Shown piece after piece: positions 8,636 through 16,822 of a stretch of DNA of 64,000 nt. A model generated the notes under the pieces. It had not been told where the DNA came from. It saw nothing but the letters and a program-made list of their open reading frames with translations, and did not search any database. The position numbers were made by a program, and so were the translations under genes. Positions within the stretch are counted from its first letter, which is position 1. The number at the start of each line of letters is the position of its first letter. The stretch comes from Pseudomonas sp. KK4. GTDB taxonomy: Bacteria > Pseudomonadota > Gammaproteobacteria > Pseudomonadales > Pseudomonadaceae. The stretch lies in contig NZ_LYVP01000026.1 of assembly GCF_001984065.1 (NCBI RefSeq), positions 1 to 64,000 on the forward strand, in the 5' to 3' direction.

Positions 8636-9831
8636 AGGCTGAACTCCTCACGGCGTTCGAAACCGTCCGGCAAGCCAAACGCCTTGAGCCCGCCGACCTC
8701 CTCGATGACCTTGCGCACGAAGCGGTCGTCCACCAGGTCACGGGCGGCAAACTGCGGATCGAGGCTGGCCAGAAAGCCTTTGTCGCCCTCGATCAGGGTG
8801 TCCTTGAGGCGCTTGATCAGCTCTTCGGTGTAGCTGGGGAACGGATACGGCTGGAAGTCGATGCGCTGTTCATCCCAGTGACTGTGCTGGATGGCGCCGT
8901 CGGCCAGGTACTGTTCCCGCGCGGCGGAGTTGGCCACCAGCACGCGGTCCAACACTTGCGGCGCATGGGGCGTGTAGCGATTGGCGCCGTCCTTGGACAG
9001 CAACTTCGCCGCCTCGGCGCGATTGTCCCGGGTCCACAGTTGGGCCTTGACGATGGCGTTGACCACCTTCTGCGACCACTCGGGGCGATCGTTCAGGTCC
9101 TGCTCATGCATGAACACCACGCAGCAGGCGTGGTTGCGCCACACATCACCGGTGAAGCGCTGCACGCGGCCAACCTTCAGCTCTTCGGCCAGTGCGTTGA
9201 ACGGCTCGGCGACGATGTAGCCGGCGATGCGTTTGCTGGCCAGTGCCGGGGGCATGTCCGACGGTGCCAGCACCAGCAGATTGACTTCGTTGGCCGCCAG
9301 CGCGCTGCCGGCGGGTTTGCTCACCGGCACCAGGCCGTTGTCGCGCAACAGCTGCTGCACCACCACGTTGTGCACCGAGTACCAGAACGGAATCGCCACC
9401 GATTGCCCGCCCAGTTGCTTGACCTCGGTGATGTTCGGCGCAACGGTCAGGCCCGAGCCGCCGACATGGTTCCAGGCCACGACTTTGGCCGGCACCTTGC
9501 TGCCATAACGCGCCCACACGGTCATCGGCGACAGCAGGTGAATCACGTTGACCTGGCCTGAGATGAACGCCTCGATCACCTGCGCCCAACTGCGCAACAG
9601 CACCGGGCGTTCGGCCTTGATGCCTTCAGCCTCGAACAAGCCGTTGTTGTGCGCCACCAGCAGCGGCGTGGCGTCGGTGATCGGCAGATAGCCGATGCGC
9701 ACCGGGGAATCCGGCTCCGACGCGGCGCGGGCCTGCAGGCTGTTGAGCAGCGGCAAGGCGCCGGCGGCGGTCAGCAAGGCGCTGAGTTTGAGGAAGTCAC
9801 GACGGGTGTGAGTGAAGTCGTCCAGGCACAT
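8632..9831 (-). CDS. ABC transporter substrate-binding protein with Tat signal
   Basis: A 399-residue NMT1/SsuA-like periplasmic binding protein. The N terminus TRRDFLKLSALLTAAGALPLL is a twin-arginine signal peptide, unlike the Sec signals of typical SsuA. The fold is indicated by RIGYLPITDATPLLVAHNNGLFEAEGI and VAEPFNALAEE. The ATG at 9831 is chosen because GGAGATT lies just upstream and the Tat signal then sits at the N terminus. The first 35 bases overlap the end of the ATPase gene. The ligand may be an organosulfur compound, inferred from family and context. Confidence 0.85.
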   Translation of the reverse strand: MCLDDFTHTRRDFLKLSALLTAAGALPLLNSLQARAASEPDSPVRIGYLPITDATPLLVAHNNGLFEAEGIKAERPVLLRSWAQVIEAFISGQVNVIHLLSPMTVWARYGSKVPAKVVAWNHVGGSGLTVAPNITEVKQLGGQSVAIPFWYSVHNVVVQQLLRDNGLVPVSKPAGSALAANEVNLLVLAPSDMPPALASKRIAGYIVAEPFNALAEELKVGRVQRFTGDVWRNHACCVVFMHEQDLNDRPEWSQKVVNAIVKAQLWTRDNRAEAAKLLSKDGANRYTPHAPQVLDRVLVANSAAREQYLADGAIQHSHWDEQRIDFQPYPFPSYTEELIKRLKDTLIEGDKGFLASLDPQFAARDLVDDRFVRKVIEEVGGLKAFGLPDGFERREEFSL

Positions 9832-10639
9832 GGTCAATCTCCGACGGTTCGGGCAAGGGTTGGATTGAGGGATTGCGGCTCGCCCGCCGAAGGGTTTTGA
9901 GAATATCGATACGCAGTGCGCCCAGTTCCTCCACCAGCTCGGCACGGGGCTGAGGCAGGTCGATGCGCCACTCGCCGAGGGTCCGCGCCGGGCTGTTACC
10001 CAGTAGCAGAATCCGCTCGGAGAGCAGCAGGGCTTCGTCAATGTCGTGGGTGATCAACACCGCGGCGGTGTTGTGCCGGGCAATGACTTGCAGCAGCAGT
10101 TGTTGCATGTCGGCGCGGGTCACTTCGTCCAGCGCGCCGAAGGGTTCGTCCAGCAGCAGCACTTGCGGCTGGCGGGCCAGACAACGGGCCAGCGCGGTAC
10201 GCTGGGCCATGCCCCCGGACAACTGCGCCGGATGTCGCAGCCTGGCGTGTTGCAGGCCGACGGCAGCGATCGCGTGGTCGATCCGCGCCTTGCGTTCTTC
10301 GCGGTTGAGGTGTGGCTGACGGGTGAAGTCCAGACCGAAGGCAACATTGTCTTCCAGGGTCAGCCAAGGCAACAGGCTCGGGTCCTGAAACGCCACGGCC
10401 ACCCGTGGGTGCGGACCGTCCAGGGGTTCGCCGAGCAGGCTCACGCTGCCGCGATGGGGCGCCTGCAAACCGGCCAGCACCCGCAACAGGCTGGATTTGC
10501 CGACACCGCTGGGGCCAAGGATCGACACCACTTCCCCGGGTTGCAATTGCAGGTCGAACTGTTCCAGGACCGTGTGCCAGCCTTGCTCTTTCGGGTAGCC
10601 CAGCGCAATGCCTTGCGCGTGCAGTAACGGCCCGGTCAT
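9797..10639 (-). CDS. ABC transporter ATP-binding protein (SsuB/TauB type)
   Basis: A 280-residue ATPase with Walker A GPSGVGKSS, the signature LSGGMAQRTALARCLARQP, Walker B LLLDEPFGALD and the switch His in LITHDIDEA. It energises the permease encoded two genes downstream. The ATG at 10639 overlaps the TGA of the flavoprotein gene (ATGA). Longer in-frame starts fall inside that gene. Gene order flavoprotein-ATPase-binding protein-permease with overlaps indicates one operon. Confidence 0.9.
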   Translation of the reverse strand: MTGPLLHAQGIALGYPKEQGWHTVLEQFDLQLQPGEVVSILGPSGVGKSSLLRVLAGLQAPHRGSVSLLGEPLDGPHPRVAVAFQDPSLLPWLTLEDNVAFGLDFTRQPHLNREERKARIDHAIAAVGLQHARLRHPAQLSGGMAQRTALARCLARQPQVLLLDEPFGALDEVTRADMQQLLLQVIARHNTAAVLITHDIDEALLLSERILLLGNSPARTLGEWRIDLPQPRAELVEELGALRIDILKTLRRASRNPSIQPLPEPSEIDHVPGRLHSHPS

Positions 10640-11706
10640 GCCGCCGCTTCCCGTTCCTGGCGCTGCAACTCGGCGCGCAGTTGCACCAGGCTCGGGGTGA
10701 CGATCGGCACGAACGCCGACTCGCGCCAACGCCGGGCGAATCCGCTGCCATGCTCGCTCAGGTAGGCCTTGCCACCGCTGCTCTGAAGCTCAAGCTGTAC
10801 GGCTTCGGCGGCGGATTCTGCCAGGGCGATGCGCAGCTTGAACAGCGCCGCCGGTGCGGCCAGGAAACGCCCGTCGAGCACACCGCTTTTCAACTCGCTG
10901 ACCGTGCGTTCCAGATACTGACGTTGCTCCAGCAACGGCTGCGACAGGATCGAACGGCTGTCGTGCAAATGCGTCTGCACTTCGCTTAAGGCACGGCGCG
11001 CCAGGCCGATGGCCAAGCCGCATTGCAACCCGAGGAACGCCGGGCGCACGGCCGGCAGGAATGTGCGCGCGTCTTCATGCAGCAGCCATTCGCGACTGAG
11101 GTTCACCTGGGCCAATTCAATGGCCGCGGTGTTGCTCGATTGCAGGCCCATCAGTTGCAAGTCCTTGGAACGCTGCACACCGCTTGCATCGTCCGGGATC
11201 GCCAGAATGAACGGCGAACCGCCCTCCTCGTGTTCGATGGCCGCCGCCACCACGAAGCCGCTCTTGCGCAGGTTGGTCACCCAGTGCAGTCGACCGTTGA
11301 GGGTCCAGCCGTCGGCCTCGGCACGGGCGCGCACTTGCAGCGCCTCGATACCGGACAGGAATTTCATGGCGTTCGACAGCCCTGTCGCCCCAGCCAGTTC
11401 GCCACTGAGCAGCGACGGCAGCAAGCGATCCCGCAAACCGATGTTAGGGCTTTGCAGCAGGTATTCGATGAAGGCGCGCTGCCCCCAGAACACGAACGCC
11501 GCCGCCAGGGAATGGCTGGCCACCTGCGCCAGGGTTTCGATCGCGTCGCCCAGATCGCCGCCGCTGCCGCCCGACGTCTCACTGATGCCAACGCGCAGCA
11601 CCTCGGCGCTGGCCAGTTGCGCCAGCACCTGCTCCGGGTCGCAATCGCCCTGGTCCAGTGCCTGGGCGTGGCTGTCCAGCCATTGACTCAATGCCGGATT
11701 CAACAT
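10636..11706 (-). CDS. Acyl-CoA-dehydrogenase-fold flavoprotein (SfnB/DszC-like)
   Basis: A 356-residue protein with the acyl-CoA dehydrogenase fold (AGATGLSNAMKFLSGIE; NLRKSGFVVAAAI; SSGGKAYLSEHGSGFARRWRESAF). It lacks the strong GxGSD flavin motif of CoA dehydrogenases. Encoded with a sulfonate-type ABC importer, it resembles the FMNH2- or FAD-dependent members used in organosulfur desulfurisation rather than beta-oxidation. That role is inferred from context. No flavin reductase is encoded nearby. Confidence 0.72.
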   Translation of the reverse strand: MLNPALSQWLDSHAQALDQGDCDPEQVLAQLASAEVLRVGISETSGGSGGDLGDAIETLAQVASHSLAAAFVFWGQRAFIEYLLQSPNIGLRDRLLPSLLSGELAGATGLSNAMKFLSGIEALQVRARAEADGWTLNGRLHWVTNLRKSGFVVAAAIEHEEGGSPFILAIPDDASGVQRSKDLQLMGLQSSNTAAIELAQVNLSREWLLHEDARTFLPAVRPAFLGLQCGLAIGLARRALSEVQTHLHDSRSILSQPLLEQRQYLERTVSELKSGVLDGRFLAAPAALFKLRIALAESAAEAVQLELQSSGGKAYLSEHGSGFARRWRESAFVPIVTPSLVQLRAELQRQEREAAA

Positions 11707-11761
11707 GTCGCGGCCTCCTGTTCGGTTAGTCCGGCATCGGCCATGACCGATGCGGTTTGAA

Positions 11762-12319
11762 TCACTGCCCCAATTTCACGCCGTAGCGGGCCAGTTCGGG
11801 GTTGAGCGGGGTGTCGGCGAAGACGTTGGCGAAGTTGCACAGGGTTGCCAGGCTCACGCCGAGGATCACTTCCAGGGCATTGCCCTCGGTGTAGCCGGCG
11901 GCCTTGAAGGTGTTGAAAGTGCTGTCACTGACCTTGCCACGGGTGGCGATCACTTCGCGGGCGAAGGCGGCCAGCACTTCAAGTTTCTCTTGCGGCAGGG
12001 TTGCCTGTTCGCGCAGGGCGCTGACCACTTCGTCCGGCAATTTGGCTTTGTTCAGTGCCACGGCGGTGTGGCCGGCGACGCAGAAATCGCAACCGTGGGT
12101 GGTGGCCGCCACCAGTTGCACCACCTCGCGCTCGGCCAGGCTCAGTTCGGACTTGCCATTGAGCCCCGATACCGTAACGTAGGTTTCCAGCGCGGCCGGG
12201 GCGTTGGCCAGCACGGCCAACAGGTTAGGGATGAAGCCGCTGGCCTTCTGGGCATTTTCCAGGAAGGGTTTGGCCGCTTCCGGTGCGCTTTGCAGGGTAT
12301 GTAGAGTGACGCGTGACAT
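11762..12319 (-). CDS. Carboxymuconolactone decarboxylase / AhpD-like protein
   Basis: A 185-residue all-helical AhpD-like protein with the redox-capable motif CDFCVAGHTAVA (C-x-x-C with the downstream His). Members include peroxidase-type CxxC proteins often encoded near sulfur-scavenging genes. It lies 55 bases upstream of the flavoprotein gene on the same strand and may start the operon. It is divergent from the AraC gene across a 103-base spacer. GGAGTC upstream (complement of 12325-12330) fits as ribosome site. Its precise role is unknown. Confidence 0.8.
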   Translation of the reverse strand: MSRVTLHTLQSAPEAAKPFLENAQKASGFIPNLLAVLANAPAALETYVTVSGLNGKSELSLAEREVVQLVAATTHGCDFCVAGHTAVALNKAKLPDEVVSALREQATLPQEKLEVLAAFAREVIATRGKVSDSTFNTFKAAGYTEGNALEVILGVSLATLCNFANVFADTPLNPELARYGVKLGQ

Positions 12320-12365
12320 GGAGTGGACTCCTTGAATGGGGTGTCCGGCAAGTCTGTTGGTTATA

Positions 12366-12385
12366 AGAATTCCGATCCATATTCT
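12366..12385. promoter_or_regulatory. Inverted repeat AGAAT-N10-ATTCT between divergent genes
   Basis: An AT-rich inverted repeat (AGAAT at 12366-12370, ATTCT at 12381-12385) stands out in the 103-base spacer between the CMD-family and AraC genes. Spacing of about 1.5 helical turns and its position make it a candidate regulator site or overlapping promoter for the divergent pair. No binding protein can be assigned from sequence alone. Confidence 0.4.
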
Positions 12386-12422
12386 AAAGTAGCGATTACT
12401 TGCTCTTGAGTGTTTCCATTAG

Positions 12423-13334
12423 ATGAATTCGTCGAGCCCACTGGTTGATTGGTTATTAGAAAGCCTGGAGCTTGAGGCCAGCCTGTTCCATGTCGGCCGA
12501 TATTGCGGCGGCTGGCACGCCAGCACCCACGGCCTGGCGCGCTCCAGTTTTCATCTGGTGGTGCAGGGGCAGTGCTGGCTGCACATCGACGGTGATGAGC
12601 AGGCCCATGCCCTGAATGCCGGGGACGCGGTGTTCCTGTTGCGCGACCTGCGCTACCGCCTCTCCAGTGCGCAGTCGAGCACCGCCGCGCGGGAGCTGCC
12701 GCGCATGGCCATGACCGAACTGGAACCCCAGGCGCGGGACGGCGTGGGTCTGGTCTGCGGCTTCTTCCATTTCAAATCGGGGTTGTCGTCGCTGATCATC
12801 GAAAGCCTGCCGGACTGGATCATCCTGCGTGCGGGGGATCCGTCCTCGAAGGCAGCGCGGGCACTGTTCGAGATGATCCTGGAAGAATGCCAGCGTGAGC
12901 CGGCCCCCTCTTCTGCCATGCTCGAACGGCTCAGCCATCTGCTGTTTCTCTACGTGCTGCGCCAGCAGGTGGCAGACAACCCGACCCTCGGCGGCCTGGT
13001 GGCACTGGCGCGCCATGCGCAATTCGCACCCCTGCTGGACCAGTTGATCGCACACCCGCAAAACCCCTGGAGCCTGGAAAGCATGGCCGCCTGCACCGGC
13101 CTTTCCCGCTCGGCCTTCTTCAAGCGCTTCAACGAACTGGCCGGCCAATCCCCCGGCCAGGTCCTGCTGGCCCTGCGCATCCGCCACGCCTGCCAACTGC
13201 TCAGAAGCAACCACACCGTCGAACAGGCCTGCGCCGCCGTCGGCTACCAATCCATCGCCGCCTTCACCCGGGCGTTCGCCAAAGCGGTGGGTGTGCAGCC
13301 GGGGGCGTATCGCAAGCAGCATGAGGCGCGCTGA
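12423..13334 (+). CDS. AraC-family regulator with cupin sensor domain
   Basis: A 303-residue regulator with an N-terminal cupin-6-like sensor (SFHLVVQGQCWLHIDGDE; LNAGDAVFLL) and a C-terminal pair of AraC helix-turn-helices (WSLESMAACTGLSRSAFFKRF; VEQACAAVGYQSIAAFTRAF). Divergent from the CMD/flavoprotein/ABC operon, it is the likely local regulator. Members of this subgroup often respond to redox or electrophile cues, which would fit the AhpD-like neighbour. A weak hairpin GTTCG-ATAAA-CGAAC lies just after it (13345-13359). Confidence 0.85.
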   Translation: MNSSSPLVDWLLESLELEASLFHVGRYCGGWHASTHGLARSSFHLVVQGQCWLHIDGDEQAHALNAGDAVFLLRDLRYRLSSAQSSTAARELPRMAMTELEPQARDGVGLVCGFFHFKSGLSSLIIESLPDWIILRAGDPSSKAARALFEMILEECQREPAPSSAMLERLSHLLFLYVLRQQVADNPTLGGLVALARHAQFAPLLDQLIAHPQNPWSLESMAACTGLSRSAFFKRFNELAGQSPGQVLLALRIRHACQLLRSNHTVEQACAAVGYQSIAAFTRAFAKAVGVQPGAYRKQHEAR

Positions 13335-13459
13335 CCCTGCTTTCGTTCGATAAACGAACATTTAATCGATTATCGGATTGTCTTGGGATTTTCTGACGCT
13401 TAATCTTTTTGCCGCACTGCGAGTGCAGGAACAGGCGATGGGGTGTGCCTTTAAGGACG

Positions 13460-13617
13460 CCTTCGCGAGCAAGCCCGCGCCCACAGGATTGCAGTCTGAC
13501 GCAAATTTTCTGTCCGGCACGGTCATTGTGGGAGCGGGCTTGCTCGCGAAAGCGCAGTGTCAGTCAACTTATTCGTTCGTTGACCCAACGCCTTCGCGAG
13601 CAAGCCCGCTCCCACAG
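13460..13617. repeat. REP cluster (three copies)
   Basis: Three alternating REP units (about 13460-13487, 13527-13553 and 13589-13617) fill the 347-base gap between the AraC and CBS genes. Spacing is about 60-66 bases. No coding potential is seen there. Confidence 0.85.
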
Positions 13618-13681
13618 TCGATCGGCGGTATCGCAGATTTTGTGGTGATCAACATAACAATTACGCACGAGGGGTTTTTCG

Positions 13682-14116
13682 ATGAAAACGGTGGCCCAGC
13701 TACTCACTTCCAAGCAGAAGCAGAATCTCTACACGATCGCGCCGCACAGTACGGTCGACGATGCCCTGAGCCTGATGGCCTTGCGTAACATCGGTGCCCT
13801 GCCCGTGGTGGAGGACGGTCGCCTGACTGGCATCGTCAGCGAGCGCGATTACGTGCGCAAGGTCAATCGCCACGGCCATTCGGCCAACGATCTGCAGGTC
13901 GCCGACATCATGAGTTCGCCCGTGCTCACCGTGGACCCCAAGCAAACCATCCGTGAATGCATGGCGCTGTTCACCAGTCGTTTTCTGCGTCACTTGCCGG
14001 TGGTCGACGGCGGTCAGTTGATCGGCATGCTGTCCATCGGCGATATCGTCAAGGCCATGATTGCCGAGCAGGACCAACTGATCGAGCAACTGGAGCAGTA
14101 CATTCGCGGCCATTGA
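13682..14116 (+). CDS. Tandem CBS-domain protein
   Basis: A 144-residue cytosolic protein made only of two CBS domains: LYTIAPHSTVDDALSLMALRNIGALPVVEDG...IVSERDY and VLTVDPKQTIRECMALFTSRFLRHLPVVDGG...MLSIGDIVKAMI. It is followed by a short helical tail. Stand-alone CBS pairs bind adenosine nucleotides and modulate partners. No partner is evident here. GAGGGG at 13669-13674 precedes the ATG. Confidence 0.9.
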   Translation: MKTVAQLLTSKQKQNLYTIAPHSTVDDALSLMALRNIGALPVVEDGRLTGIVSERDYVRKVNRHGHSANDLQVADIMSSPVLTVDPKQTIRECMALFTSRFLRHLPVVDGGQLIGMLSIGDIVKAMIAEQDQLIEQLEQYIRGH

Positions 14117-14194
14117 ACAAGCGTCAGGCGCGCCAACGCGAGCATCGTCAGCCTCGAACGCCAGCCTGTGCCCCGGGTGGCTTGATACGGGAAA

Positions 14195-14228
14195 TCCGGG
14201 GTGATCAAGTTCACCCGGAAGTTCTTTT
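14195..14228 (+). terminator. Probable intrinsic terminator after the CBS gene
   Basis: TCCGGGGTGA and TTCACCCGGA pair around a five-base TCAAG loop with one bulge, followed by a T-rich run (GTTCTTTT). This is consistent with a rho-independent terminator between the CBS and lactate dehydrogenase genes. Confidence 0.55.
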
Positions 14229-14364
14229 GGTGCCGGTTTTGGATGAGCACCTGCAAGGGATGGCGAATGTGATTTGAATGCAGCGCAATGCAGGCCCCAT
14301 GCGCTAACCTGCTGTGAATTCGTCGGGCGCTGCCCTCACTCATCAGCACAAGGCCTGCACCACT

Positions 14365-15507
14365 ATGATCATCTCGTCTGCATCGGACTACCGCGAAGCG
14401 GCACGGCGCAAACTCCCTCGTTTCTTGTTCGATTACATCGATGGCGGCGCTTATGCCGAGCACACGCTCAGGGCCAACAGCGCGGATCTGAGCCACGTCA
14501 GCCTGCGCCAGCGCATCTTGAAAAATGTCGAGGCCCTGAGCCTGGAAACCACCCTGTTCAATCAGCGCCAGGCGATGCCCATCGTGCTGGCGCCGGTGGG
14601 CCTGACCGGCATGTTCGCTCGCCGCGGTGAAGTGCAGGCGGTCAAGGCGGCGCAGAACAAGGGCATCCCGTTGTGCCTGTCGACCGTGTCGGTGTGTTCG
14701 ATCGAGGAAGTCACCCAGCATGCGCAGCAGCCGATCTGGTTTCAGCTGTACGTGCTCAAAGACCGGGGCTTCATGCGCAACGCCCTGGAACGGGCCAAAG
14801 CCGCCGGTGTGCAGAACCTGGTGTTCACCGTCGACATGCCCACCCCCGGCGCCCGCTACCGCGATGCGCATTCGGGCATGTCCGGCCCGTTCGCCTCCTC
14901 GCGGCGCATGCTCCAGGCCATGACCCGGCCGTACTGGGCCTTCAACGTCGGCCTGATGGGGCGCCCGCACGACCTGGGCAATATCTCCCGATACCTGGGC
15001 AAGGCCGTGACGCTGGAGGACTACATGGGCTGGCTGGCCAACAACTTCGATCCGTCGATCAGTTGGAGCGACCTGGAGTGGATCCGCGATTTCTGGAAGG
15101 GCCCGATGATCATCAAGGGCATCCTCGACCCCCAGGACGCCCGCGACGCGGTGAGCTTCGGTGCCGATGGCATCGTGGTGTCCAACCACGGCGGCCGGCA
15201 GCTCGACGGCGTACTCTCCACCGCCAATGCCCTGCCACCGATCATGCAGGCGATCGGCAATGACCTGAGCGTGCTGGTGGACTCCGGCATTCGTTCGGGG
15301 CTGGACGTGGTGCGCATGCTGGCGATGGGTGCCAAAGGCGTGCTGCTCGGCCGCTCGATGGCCTATGCCCTTGCGGCCGACGGCCAGCGTGGGGTGGAAA
15401 ACATGCTGGATATTTTCGCTAAAGAGATGCGCGTGGCCATGACCCTGACAGGGGTGACGTCCATTGACCAGATCGATGAGTCGATTCTGGTGCGCTCGGT
15501 TCGCTGA
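14365..15507 (+). CDS. lldD: L-lactate dehydrogenase (FMN, quinone-linked)
   Basis: A 380-residue member of the FMN-dependent alpha-hydroxyacid oxidase family. It has [28 protein letters not shown] at the N terminus, the catalytic His/Arg in [11 protein letters not shown], and the phosphate-binding end [25 protein letters not shown]. Length and sequence are those of LldD, which oxidises L-lactate to pyruvate at the membrane. The ATG at 14365 matches the family N terminus; the longer reading from 14314 adds unrelated residues. No lactate permease, LldR or D-lactate genes flank it, so it stands alone. Confidence 0.88.
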   Translation: MIISSASDYREAARRKLPRFLFDYIDGGAYAEHTLRANSADLSHVSLRQRILKNVEALSLETTLFNQRQAMPIVLAPVGLTGMFARRGEVQAVKAAQNKGIPLCLSTVSVCSIEEVTQHAQQPIWFQLYVLKDRGFMRNALERAKAAGVQNLVFTVDMPTPGARYRDAHSGMSGPFASSRRMLQAMTRPYWAFNVGLMGRPHDLGNISRYLGKAVTLEDYMGWLANNFDPSISWSDLEWIRDFWKGPMIIKGILDPQDARDAVSFGADGIVVSNHGGRQLDGVLSTANALPPIMQAIGNDLSVLVDSGIRSGLDVVRMLAMGAKGVLLGRSMAYALAADGQRGVENMLDIFAKEMRVAMTLTGVTSIDQIDESILVRSVR

Positions 15508-15538
15508 GTGGCATCGGCATGAAGGGTGGATGGGCCGG

Positions 15539-15620
15539 CCGCTTCGCGAGCAAGCCCGCTCCCACAATTGGACCTGTCTATGCAGGGCCCATGTGGGAGC
15601 GGGCTTGCTCGCGAAAGCGG
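15539..15620. repeat. REP pair
   Basis: Inverted REP units at about 15541-15568 and 15591-15619 occupy the first half of the 339-base gap between lldD and the LysR gene. The second half holds the operator-like sites listed separately. Confidence 0.85.
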
Positions 15621-15674
15621 TCTGTCAGCCAACTCGAAAACGGGGGAGTACCCGCGCGCTATCCAAAACACCTT

Positions 15675-15691
15675 GTTCGCAATCGCCGAAC
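15675..15691. promoter_or_regulatory. PnpR-type operator GTT-N11-AAC upstream of the LysR gene
   Basis: GTTCGCAATCGCCGAAC is an exact GTT-N11-AAC palindrome 155 bases before the LysR start. It shares the extended pattern GTTyGC-nAwmG-nCrAAC with the sites at 26324 and 29383. GTT-N11-AAC is the binding signature reported for PnpR of para-nitrophenol degraders, including autoregulation. Confidence 0.65.
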
Positions 15692-15757
15692 CTACAGCGA
15701 CGGCACGCAAAACCGGCCGGATTGAATTTGCCTGCATAGTGTTTCAGTATCGATATC

Positions 15758-15797
15758 GGTCCCTGACGCTGTTGTCCACTCGACACGGCCAGGGACC
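15758..15797. promoter_or_regulatory. Nested inverted repeats upstream of the LysR gene
   Basis: A perfect 8-bp inverted repeat, GGTCCCTG (15758-15765) and CAGGGACC (15790-15797), encloses a smaller one, TGTC-CACTC-GACA. It lies 49 bases before the LysR start and could be an operator or a leader-RNA hairpin. Confidence 0.45.
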
Positions 15798-15846
15798 AAG
15801 ACGCCCGCAGTAAAGCTGATCACAATAAAAGCAGCAGAGGCACTGA

Positions 15847-16779
15847 ATGGACATTTACCTGAGTATCGAAGCATTCGTAAGGGCCGCGGAGGCTGGCAAT
15901 TTTTCGAATGCGGCCAAGCACATCGGCGTTGCCCGATCGGTCATTACCACCCGCGTCCAGCAGCTTGAAGAACACCTGGGTGTTTCACTGTTTCATCGTT
16001 CCAGCAAAGCGGTGAAGTTATCCGAGGCCGGTGCTTCGTATTACTCCGAATGCCACGACCTGATCGATCACATGCAATCTTTGGCGCAGCGCTCACGGGA
16101 AACCTCGGCGGCGGTCACCGGCACGCTGCGGGTGGCAGCCCTGAACGGCTTTGCGCTCAAGCATATGCCGACCATCATCGACGAGTTCAGGAAGCGTCAC
16201 CCGAAGGTCGATTTCGATATCTTTTCCAACGATCAAGTCGTAGACCCGGTGCAGGAAGGCTACGACATCGTGCTGCAGATCTTCCCGCCCGCCTCGGAAG
16301 CCTTGATCGAGCGGCGCCTGTTCCTGATGCGCGGCGTGTTCGTCGCCACCCCCGAATACCTGGGTACCCGCGACCCTGTCCTGACCCCCGACAACCTCTG
16401 CCTGCACGATTTCGCCTGCTACCGGCATTACCCCTGGCGCAACCGCTGGTCATTGAGCAACGGCACCAAAACTGATGAAGTGACACTGGTGCCCGCCCTG
16501 CGCTCCAACAGCGTGCAGTTGATCCAGGAGTTCGCCCGCAGGGGCATGGGCATCGCCTACCTGCCGACCATGGTGGTCTGCGATGACCTGCTCGACGGTC
16601 GCCTGGTTCGCGTACTGTCCGACTACGAAACCGAAGTGCCGTGCTTTTCCGCCGTATACCCGACCTCCCACCGCACGACGGCCAAGGTCAAGTTGTTCCT
16701 GGAACTGCTCTCCTCCATGTTCACCATGGAACCGGAATGGGACCGCCGGCTGGGCCTGGTAAAAGACGATCCCGAATGA
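15847..16779 (+). CDS. LysR-family regulator, candidate PnpR
   Basis: A 310-residue LysR regulator with an N-terminal winged HTH (FVRAAEAGNFSNAAKHIGVARSVITTRVQQLEEHLGVSLFHR) and a periplasmic-binding-protein-like effector domain. It lies at the left edge of the nitrophenol/hydroquinone gene group. A GTT-N11-AAC site lies upstream of it and matching sites lie before pnpA/pnpB and pnpC1. This is the pattern expected of a PnpR-type activator responding to para-nitrophenol. The family is certain; the identity as PnpR is inferred from operators and context. Confidence 0.8.
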   Translation: MDIYLSIEAFVRAAEAGNFSNAAKHIGVARSVITTRVQQLEEHLGVSLFHRSSKAVKLSEAGASYYSECHDLIDHMQSLAQRSRETSAAVTGTLRVAALNGFALKHMPTIIDEFRKRHPKVDFDIFSNDQVVDPVQEGYDIVLQIFPPASEALIERRLFLMRGVFVATPEYLGTRDPVLTPDNLCLHDFACYRHYPWRNRWSLSNGTKTDEVTLVPALRSNSVQLIQEFARRGMGIAYLPTMVVCDDLLDGRLVRVLSDYETEVPCFSAVYPTSHRTTAKVKLFLELLSSMFTMEPEWDRRLGLVKDDPE

Positions 16780-16785
16780 GCTGCG

Positions 16786-16822
16786 GCTGTGTAGCCGCTG
16801 GCCTAGCCTTCCGCTACACAGC
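16786..16822. terminator. Hairpin between convergent LysR and monooxygenase genes
   Basis: A perfect 10-bp inverted repeat, GCTGTGTAGC (16786-16795) and GCTACACAGC (16813-16822), with a 17-base loop. It spans the 34-base gap between the two convergent genes and overlaps the monooxygenase stop codon. No strong T-run follows on either strand, so a bidirectional terminator is plausible but not certain. Confidence 0.5.

Noticed and set aside
13378..13788. A 136-codon frame before the CBS gene
   Set aside because: It is composed of translated REP units (the recurring ASKPAPTG / VGAGLLAK pattern) and overlaps the CBS start.
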